A stretch of DNA of 19,256 bases from an uncultured Prevotella sp. (GTDB taxonomy: Bacteria; Bacteroidota; Bacteroidia; Bacteroidales; Bacteroidaceae): the NCBI GenBank assembly GCA_900557035.1, contig USRA01000040.1, positions 1-19,256 of the forward strand. The letters run 5' to 3'. Below the pieces are notes generated by a model. The model saw nothing but the letters and a program-made list of their open reading frames with translations. It did no database searches and was not told the DNA's origin. This document shows, piece by piece, positions 14,020 through 19,256 of this stretch (position 1 is the stretch's first letter; each line of letters opens with the position of its first letter). The position numbers and the translations under genes were made by a program.

Positions 14020-17000
14020 GTGACATTACAGGAAATTGCTAAATTATACGGGCGTTCGCCACAGGCGAATGCCCTCTTTGATTTATTGAAGAAGAAGTCG
14101 GTCCATTCTGTCTTTCTTCAGGGATTGGTGTGCTCTTCTGCCTCGGTGTTCTTCGGTTCGCTGCAGGCTAAAATGAAGCGCACCGTGCTTTTCGTGCTCA
14201 ATGATGCTGATGAAGCGGGTTATTTCTATCATGATCTTACGCAGATGCTGGGACAGGAGTGCGTCTTCTTCTTTCCTTCCAGCTACCGACGCGCCATCAA
14301 GTATGGGCAGCGGGATGCGGCAAACGAAATCCTGAGAACGGAAGTGCTGGCACGATTGTCGGCTGGCAAGCAAATCTATATCGTTTCTTATCCTGATGCC
14401 CTGGCAGAGCTCGTGGTTTCCAAGAAGGTGCTGGATGAGAGAATTCTCAAACTTACTGTAGGACAACAGATTGTACAGGTAGATGTCGTGCATCAGTTGC
14501 GTGATTTCGGACTTCAGGAGACTGATTACGTCTATGAACCGGGGCAGTTTGCCGTTCGTGGAAGCATCCTCGACGTCTATTCCTACAGTTGCGAATATCC
14601 GTTTCGTATTGATTTCTTCGGTGATGAGATTGATACCATCCGTACCTTCAACATCGAAGACCAGCTTTCGAAGGATAAGCGTGATGCCATCGAAATCGTT
14701 CCGGAACTTGCTGCCGAACAGTCAGTGAAGCAGTGTTTCCTCCATTTCCTGGATGCGGATGCACTTGTGGTGATGAATGACTATACGCTGCTGCACGACC
14801 GCATAGAGCAGATTTACAAGGACGGTTTCTCTACCCAGAGTCTAACCGAACAGCTGGAAGGTGCCACCGAGATGGAGGCTGAGAAGATAAGAAGGGAGAT
14901 GAAGGCAGAGCTGAATCTCGTTTCCGCTTCAGATTTTCAGCATGCGCTGGTGGAGCACGTACGTATCGAATTCGGCAAGCAGCCTGAGAGTGAGGTTGCC
15001 AGAAAGCAGGAGCATCTGTTGACAGCCAAGGGCGATAACCAGGCTCTCATCGCTTTTAATATGGCGCCGCAGCCGCTGTTCCACAAGAATTTCAATCTCC
15101 TTGCCCAGACTTTTGAGGATTATCAGCTCCAGGGCTATACCTTATATATATTGGCTGATAGCCAGAAGCAGCAGGAGCGACTGAAGGATATCTTCGACAG
15201 TGAGGAGCTGAAAAGATATCAGATCCGGTTTACCCCTGTAGAGAAAACTATCCACGAGGGATTCGTGGACCATGAGAAGCATGCCTGCTTCTTTACCGAT
15301 CACCAGATCTTCGACCGATTCCATAAATACAACCTCCGTTCAGACTCGGCAAGAGCCGGAAAGATGGCGCTCACCATGAAGGAGTTGCAGGAGATGGATT
15401 ATGGCGACTTCATCGTGCATGTGGATTATGGTATCGGAAAGTTCGGCGGACTGGTGCGTGTGCCTACCGGCGACAGCTATCAGGAGATGATCCGCATCGT
15501 GTATAAGAACAACGACAAGGTAGATGTGAGCATCCACTCGCTCTATAAGATCAGTAAATACCGCAGAAGCGATACCGGTGAACCGCCACGCCTCTCTACC
15601 CTGGGGACAGGTGCCTGGGACCGGTTGAAGGAGAAGGCTAAGAAGCGAATCAAGGATATCGCCCGCGACCTGATCAAACTCTATGCGCAGCGCCGACGTG
15701 AAAAGGGATTTGCCTATAGTGCCGACAGTTATCTGCTGCATGAGCTGGAGGCTTCGTTCCTCTATGAAGATACGCCCGACCAGAGCAAGGCTACGGCTGA
15801 CGTGAAGAAAGACATGGAAAGCGGCAGACCGATGGACCGTCTGGTGTGTGGAGATGTGGGATTCGGTAAGACGGAAGTTGCCATCCGTGCTGCCTTCAAG
15901 GCGGCTTGCGACGGAAAGCAGGTGGCTGTGCTGGTGCCTACCACGGTGCTTGCCTACCAGCATTACCAGACCTTCAAGCATCGACTGGAGGGACTTCCCG
16001 TTTCCCTGGAATATCTGAGCCGTGCCCGTACTGCCAAGGATACCAGGCGCATTCTGGAAGAGCTGAAGGAGGGCAAGGTGGATATCCTGATTGGTACCCA
16101 CAAACTGATATCGAAGTCAGTACAGTGGCACGACCTGGGACTGCTGATCATTGATGAGGAGCAGAAGTTTGGTGTATCTACCAAGGAAAAGCTTCGCCAG
16201 CTGAAGGTGAATGTGGATACCCTTACCATGAGTGCTACTCCGATTCCGAGAACCCTGCAGTTCTCGCTGATGGGAGCTCGCGATATGAGTATCATGCGCA
16301 CACCGCCTCCTAACCGTTATCCTATCCAGACCGAGGTCATCACCTTCGACAAGACGGTGATCGCCGATGCCATCAATTTTGAAATGAGCCGTAACGGTCA
16401 GGTGTTCTTCGTCTGCGACCGAATTGTCAAACTGACCGAGCTGAAATTACTCATCGAGAAACTGGTGCCTGACTGCCGCGTAGCCATCGGACACGGACAG
16501 ATGAAGCCTGAAGAACTGGAGAAGATCATCATGGGATTCATCAATTACGACTATGATCTGCTTCTTTCTACTACCATCGTAGAGAACGGAATCGATATCT
16601 CCAATGCCAATACCATCATCGTGAATGATGCCCACCGTTTCGGATTGAGCGACCTGCATCAGATGAGAGGTAGAGTAGGACGTAGCAACAAGAAGGCTTT
16701 CTGCTATCTGATAGCTCCGGCTAAGATCTATCTTTCGCAGGAGTCCCGTCGCCGTCTGGAAGCTTTGGAAACCTTCAGCGACCTGGGTAGCGGTTTTAAT
16801 CTGGCCATGCAGGATCTGGATATTCGTGGTGCTGGTAATCTGCTGGGGTCTGAACAGAGTGGATTCATGGAAGACCTGGGTTACGAGACTTATCAGAAGA
16901 TTCTCTCTCAGGCTGTCACCGAATTGAAGAACGAGGAGTTCAACGACCTGTATCAGCAGGAGATGGATGACGGAAAGTTGCTCACGGGTGATGACTTCGT

Positions 17001-17466
17001 AGATGACTGTGCCGTGGATAGTGATTTGGAGACCTATTTTCCGGATACCTACGTGCCGGGTAGTTCTGAGCGCATGCTGCTCTATCGCGAGCTCGACCAT
17101 CTGCAGAGTGAAGAGGAGGTGGCAGAATTCCGCAAGCGAATGATCGACCGTTTCGGTCCGGTTCCTAGAGAGGCGGATGAGCTGATGTGTGTGGTAGGTC
17201 TGCGCCGACTGGGCAAGTCGCTGGGCTGTGAGAAGATTATGCTCAAGCAGGGTACGATGCAGCTGCAGTTTGTGAGCAATGTGAACAGTCCGTTCTATCG
17301 CAGCGAGATGTTCTCTCGGGTACTCGCTTATGCCACTACCCATATCCAGGACTGTTCCTTGAAGGAAAAGAACAACAAGCGATACCTTCGCATCCGTGAT
17401 ATGAAGAGTGTGGAACAGGCAAAGAATCTGCTGAGTTTCATTTCTCAGATCAAGGTGAATGACTAG
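14020..17466 (+). CDS. mfd: Transcription-repair coupling factor
   Basis: A DNA translocase that removes RNA polymerase stalled at lesions and recruits UvrA. It has 1148 residues from the GTG at 14020 (reading MTLQEIAKLYGRSP), or 1159 from the ATG at 13987, which would overlap the preceding gene by 31 bases. I prefer the GTG because the extra 11 residues are an out-of-frame reading of the glycosyltransferase end, but this is uncertain. Domain order is a UvrB-like N-terminus (about 10-340), the CarD-like RNA polymerase interaction domain (about 455-530, YGDFIVHVDYGIGKFGG), superfamily 2 motor with Walker A GDVGFGKT (611-618), DEEQ box (712-715) and TMSATPIPRT (736-745), then motifs V-VI (TTIVENGIDI, QMRGRVGRS), a TRG region and a C-terminal D7 domain. 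All key residues are present. It is terminated by a hairpin 20 bases past the stop. Confidence 0.96.
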   Translation: MTLQEIAKLYGRSPQANALFDLLKKKSVHSVFLQGLVCSSASVFFGSLQAKMKRTVLFVLNDADEAGYFYHDLTQMLGQECVFFFPSSYRRAIKYGQRDAANEILRTEVLARLSAGKQIYIVSYPDALAELVVSKKVLDERILKLTVGQQIVQVDVVHQLRDFGLQETDYVYEPGQFAVRGSILDVYSYSCEYPFRIDFFGDEIDTIRTFNIEDQLSKDKRDAIEIVPELAAEQSVKQCFLHFLDADALVVMNDYTLLHDRIEQIYKDGFSTQSLTEQLEGATEMEAEKIRREMKAELNLVSASDFQHALVEHVRIEFGKQPESEVARKQEHLLTAKGDNQALIAFNMAPQPLFHKNFNLLAQTFEDYQLQGYTLYILADSQKQQERLKDIFDSEELKRYQIRFTPVEKTIHEGFVDHEKHACFFTDHQIFDRFHKYNLRSDSARAGKMALTMKELQEMDYGDFIVHVDYGIGKFGGLVRVPTGDSYQEMIRIVYKNNDKVDVSIHSLYKISKYRRSDTGEPPRLSTLGTGAWDRLKEKAKKRIKDIARDLIKLYAQRRREKGFAYSADSYLLHELEASFLYEDTPDQSKATADVKKDMESGRPMDRLVCGDVGFGKTEVAIRAAFKAACDGKQVAVLVPTTVLAYQHYQTFKHRLEGLPVSLEYLSRARTAKDTRRILEELKEGKVDILIGTHKLISKSVQWHDLGLLIIDEEQKFGVSTKEKLRQLKVNVDTLTMSATPIPRTLQFSLMGARDMSIMRTPPPNRYPIQTEVITFDKTVIADAINFEMSRNGQVFFVCDRIVKLTELKLLIEKLVPDCRVAIGHGQMKPEELEKIIMGFINYDYDLLLSTTIVENGIDISNANTIIVNDAHRFGLSDLHQMRGRVGRSNKKAFCYLIAPAKIYLSQESRRRLEALETFSDLGSGFNLAMQDLDIRGAGNLLGSEQSGFMEDLGYETYQKILSQAVTELKNEEFNDLYQQEMDDGKLLTGDDFVDDCAVDSDLETYFPDTYVPGSSERMLLYRELDHLQSEEEVAEFRKRMIDRFGPVPREADELMCVVGLRRLGKSLGCEKIMLKQGTMQLQFVSNVNSPFYRSEMFSRVLAYATTHIQDCSLKEKNNKRYLRIRDMKSVEQAKNLLSFISQIKVND
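14050..14074 (+). other. Strong hairpin inside the first codons of mfd
   Basis: GGGCGTTCGCC (14050-14060) and GGCGAATGCCC (14064-14074) pair over 11 positions (one G-U) around a three-base ACA loop, starting 30 bases after the preferred GTG start. It is coding sequence (YGRSPQANAL), so it may be coincidental; the position could slow or gate translation. Confidence 0.5.
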
Positions 17467-17485
17467 GAATGAAACAGAAATAAAA

Positions 17486-17540
17486 AAAGCATTGGAAATC
17501 TGATTCTCTTATCAGATATTCCGATGCTTTATATTTTTTG
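17486..17540. terminator. Bidirectional terminator downstream of mfd
   Basis: An imperfect stem of about 19 bp (AAAGCATTGGAAATCTGAT against ATCAGATATTCCGATGCTTT, one bulge and one mismatch) has a short TCTCTT loop. Downstream on the plus strand is TATATTTTTT. On the minus strand the stem is followed by seven T residues (plus A run 17482-17488), so the minus direction is at least as good. Confidence 0.8.
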
Positions 17541-17586
17541 TATAAGTAAAAGATGATGATAGCGTTTCCCAACGCCTTTGTTTTAA
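17486..17586 (-). ncRNA. Candidate small RNA between mfd and trpB (minus strand)
   Basis: A -7 box TACCTTTG (minus strand, 17600-17593) would start a transcript near 17586 that ends at the minus-direction terminator, about 100 nt later. Near its 5' end is a small hairpin, GCGTT-GGGA-AACGC (17575-17562 on the minus strand), with a GNRA-type loop. No open reading frame of note is present. The -33 region upstream of this box is T-rich without TTTG, which weakens the case. I do not recognise an Rfam-type family. Confidence 0.3.
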
Positions 17587-17592
17587 CTGATG

Positions 17593-17600
17593 CAAAGGTA
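17593..17600 (-). promoter_or_regulatory. Minus-strand -7 box facing the mfd terminator
   Basis: CAAAGGTA on the plus strand reads TACCTTTG on the minus strand, a perfect TAnnTTTG, preceded by GC in the usual context (TACCTTTGCA). No protein-coding gene lies within reach in that direction except mfd in antisense. No -33 TTTG is found 19-21 bases upstream. Confidence 0.4.
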
Positions 17601-17756
17601 CGAAGAAAATGAAAAAAATAGGGGGAATAATTGTTGTTAGTAGGGGTGAAAACTGGTAAAAGTACACTTATTAAACATTAAATAATCCTTACGCAATAAT
17701 AATTACTCCTATTTTATGCTCAAAATACATCAAATTCGTTAAAAAAACAGGGAATA
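17601..17756. other. AT-rich intergenic remainder, no recognised element
   Basis: Between mfd and trpB (356 bases in all), this part is strongly AT-rich with several A and T runs. I checked it for a trp leader peptide with tandem Trp codons, a T-box and conserved hairpins and see none. Confidence 0.6.
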
Positions 17757-17788
17757 TTTCTGTATTTCATTTTTTATTTGTACTTTTG
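17757..17788 (+). promoter_or_regulatory. Promoter of trpB
   Basis: TACTTTTG at 17781-17788 is a good -7 box. TTTC at 17757-17760, 20 bases upstream, is a near-match -33 box. The leader would be about 28 nt, ending in an A-rich stretch before the ATG at 17823. Confidence 0.65.
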
Positions 17789-17822
17789 TAGCTAGAATTA
17801 ACAATTTAATAAAAACATATAC

Positions 17823-19184
17823 ATGAGACAGAAAAAGTTTATTCTCCAGGAGCAGGATATCCCTACTCAGTGGTACAACATTCAGGCAGATATGCCTAAT
17901 AAGCCTTTGCCACCGTTGAATCCACAGACTCACAAGCCGCTCAGTGCAGACGACTTGTCTCACATCTTTAATAAGGAGTGCTCTAAGCAGGAGCTTGATA
18001 CCGAGCACGCTTGGATTGACATTCCAGAGGATGTACAGGAAAAGTATGCGTTCTACCGTTCTACTCCATTGGTCCGTGCTTACGGATTGGAGGAAGCATT
18101 GGGTACTACAGCACATATCTACTTCAAGAATGAAAGTGTTACACCATTGGGTTCACATAAGATCAACTCTGCCATTCCTCAGTGCTACTACTGCAAGCAG
18201 GAGGGTGATACCAATGTTACTACAGAGACAGGTGCCGGTCAGTGGGGGTGTGCCCTTTCCTATGCTGCCAAGCTCTACGGACTGGAGGCTGCCGTTTATC
18301 AGGTAAAGATTACCATGCAGCAGAAGCCATACCGTTCCAGCATTATGCGTACCTTTGGTGCTACCGTTGAGGGTTCTCCTAGTATGAGTACACGTGCCGG
18401 TAAGAACATCATTACCCGCGATCCTCATCATCCTGGTTCTCTGGGTACTGCCATTTCTGAGGCTGTTGAGTTGGCTACAACCACTCCTGGCTGTAAATAT
18501 ACCTTGGGTTCTGTCTTGAATCATGTGGCTTTGCATCAGACTGTCATCGGTCTGGAGGCTGAAAAGCAGATGGAGATGGCGGGTGAGTATCCTGACAAGG
18601 TGATTGCTTGTTTTGGTGGCGGTAGTAACTTTGGTGGTCTTGCCTTCCCATTCATGCGTCATAACCTGAAGGGTGAGAAGCATACCGAGTTTATCGCAGC
18701 AGAACCAGAGAGCTGTCCTAAGCTGACTCGTGGTAAATTTGAATATGACTTTGGTGATGAGGCTGGATATACTCCTCTGTTGCCTATGTTTACCTTGGGG
18801 CATGACTTCAAGCCAGCCAACATCCATGCAGGTGGTCTCCGTTACCATGGTGCCGGCATGATTATCTCTCAGCTGATCAAGGATGGTTATATGCATGGTG
18901 TAGATGTAGCTCAGACAGAAGCCTTCGAAGCAGGTATGCTCTTTGCCCGTGTAGAGGGTATCATTCCAGCTCCAGAGAGCTGTCATGCCATTGCTGCAAC
19001 AATCCGTGAGGCAAAGAAGGCAACTGAAGAGGGTAAGAATACCGTGATTCTCTTCTGTCTTTCTGGTCATGGTCTCATTGATATGCCATCATACGAAAGC
19101 TATATCAATGGAGATTTGCATGATTATAAGGTGAGTGATGAGGAAATCAACAAATTCCTCCAGACTGTACCACAGGTAGATTAA
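17823..19184 (+). CDS. trpB: Tryptophan synthase beta chain, TrpB2 type
   Basis: A PLP enzyme that condenses indole with serine to tryptophan. It has 453 residues, longer than classical TrpB (about 390-400), and fits the TrpB2 group in its N-terminal extension (IPTQWYNIQADMPNKPLPPLNP), the RSTPLVRAYGLEEALG block and its overall length. The PLP lysine is K113 (LGSHKINSA); the catalytic Glu is E135 in TETGAGQWG; the phosphate-binding loop is GGGSN (265-269); LSGHG closes the active site. No trpA, trpC or other trp gene is adjacent, and the gene has its own promoter and terminator, as is common for TrpB2, which does not need TrpA. It may salvage free indole or act as a serine-deaminating side enzyme; that is family knowledge, not shown here. 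Codon use is biased to CCA, GGT and CGT, suggesting strong expression. Confidence 0.93.
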   Translation: MRQKKFILQEQDIPTQWYNIQADMPNKPLPPLNPQTHKPLSADDLSHIFNKECSKQELDTEHAWIDIPEDVQEKYAFYRSTPLVRAYGLEEALGTTAHIYFKNESVTPLGSHKINSAIPQCYYCKQEGDTNVTTETGAGQWGCALSYAAKLYGLEAAVYQVKITMQQKPYRSSIMRTFGATVEGSPSMSTRAGKNIITRDPHHPGSLGTAISEAVELATTTPGCKYTLGSVLNHVALHQTVIGLEAEKQMEMAGEYPDKVIACFGGGSNFGGLAFPFMRHNLKGEKHTEFIAAEPESCPKLTRGKFEYDFGDEAGYTPLLPMFTLGHDFKPANIHAGGLRYHGAGMIISQLIKDGYMHGVDVAQTEAFEAGMLFARVEGIIPAPESCHAIAATIREAKKATEEGKNTVILFCLSGHGLIDMPSYESYINGDLHDYKVSDEEINKFLQTVPQVD

Positions 19185-19202
19185 AAAAATAAAATAAATA
19201 AG

Positions 19203-19248
19203 AAAGGGGGTGTGTCATAAGTCTATGGCGCACCCTTTTCGTTTTTTC
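19203..19248 (+). terminator. Rho-independent terminator after trpB
   Basis: A G-rich left arm (AAAGGGGGTGTGTCATA, from 19203) pairs with TATGGCGCACCCTTTT (ending at 19239) using several G-U pairs around a four-base loop, followed by CGTTTTTTC. It begins about 18 bases past the trpB stop. Confidence 0.85.
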
Positions 19249-19256
19249 TCCTTTTC

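Noticed and set aside
13262..14026. 254-codon minus-strand open frame across the glycosyltransferase
   Set aside because: Antisense shadow; the plus strand carries a complete set of GT2 motifs.
17601..17822. trp attenuator, T-box or riboswitch before trpB
   Set aside because: No leader peptide with Trp codons, no T-box sequence, and the predicted 5' UTR is only about 30-35 nt.
18153..19070. 305-codon minus-strand open frame across trpB
   Set aside because: Antisense shadow of a well conserved enzyme; the translation is low in structure and has no recognisable motif.

Overview
The window reads as a chromosomal segment of a Bacteroidota bacterium, most likely Prevotella/Segatella (S. copri-like). 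This rests on protein families (DUF4250, YitT, DUF4369 lipoprotein, DivIC, Bacteroidota-style DnaX and Mfd) and on the non-E. coli promoter grammar (-7 box TAnnTTTG, weak -33 TTTG, no strong Shine-Dalgarno sites). It is mostly housekeeping DNA. I see no rRNA, tRNA, CRISPR array, prophage or complete insertion sequence.

Layout: (1) 1-1364, the 3' part of nuoN (complex I), closed by a strong terminator whose U-tract runs into the next promoter. (2) 1501-2622, a small DUF4250 gene and a YitT-family membrane protein, then a terminator. (3) 2678-3590 on the minus strand, a frameshifted Rpn/PD-(D/E)XK nuclease, followed by a long CTGTG-rich inverted repeat. (4) 3789-7024 on the minus strand, dnaX and then a serine hydrolase of the beta-lactamase fold, separated by short tandem repeats. 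(5) 7078-7109, interlocked divergent promoters for dnaX and divIC. (6) 7125-12425/13228 on the plus strand, divIC, a four-helix membrane protein, a DUF4369 lipoprotein, pyrC, a free-standing cobalamin methionine synthase reactivation domain overlapping pyrC, a membrane-anchored metallophosphoesterase and a PlsC acyltransferase. (7) 13277-17466, a dolichol-phosphate-mannose-synthase-like glycosyltransferase and mfd. (8) 17467-17822, an AT-rich gap with a bidirectional terminator and a possible minus-strand small RNA. (9) 17823-19184, a stand-alone TrpB2-type tryptophan synthase beta chain with its own promoter and terminator.

Functional themes are respiration (nuoN), replication and repair (dnaX, mfd), division (divIC), envelope lipid and glycan work (metallophosphoesterase, PlsC, glycosyltransferase), and one-carbon, pyrimidine and tryptophan metabolism (MetH reactivation domain, pyrC, trpB2). 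I did not find a clearly new multi-gene system. The points most worth a second look are the stand-alone MetH reactivation protein, the broken Rpn nuclease beside the inverted repeat, the interlocked dnaX/divIC promoters and the possible small RNA downstream of mfd.
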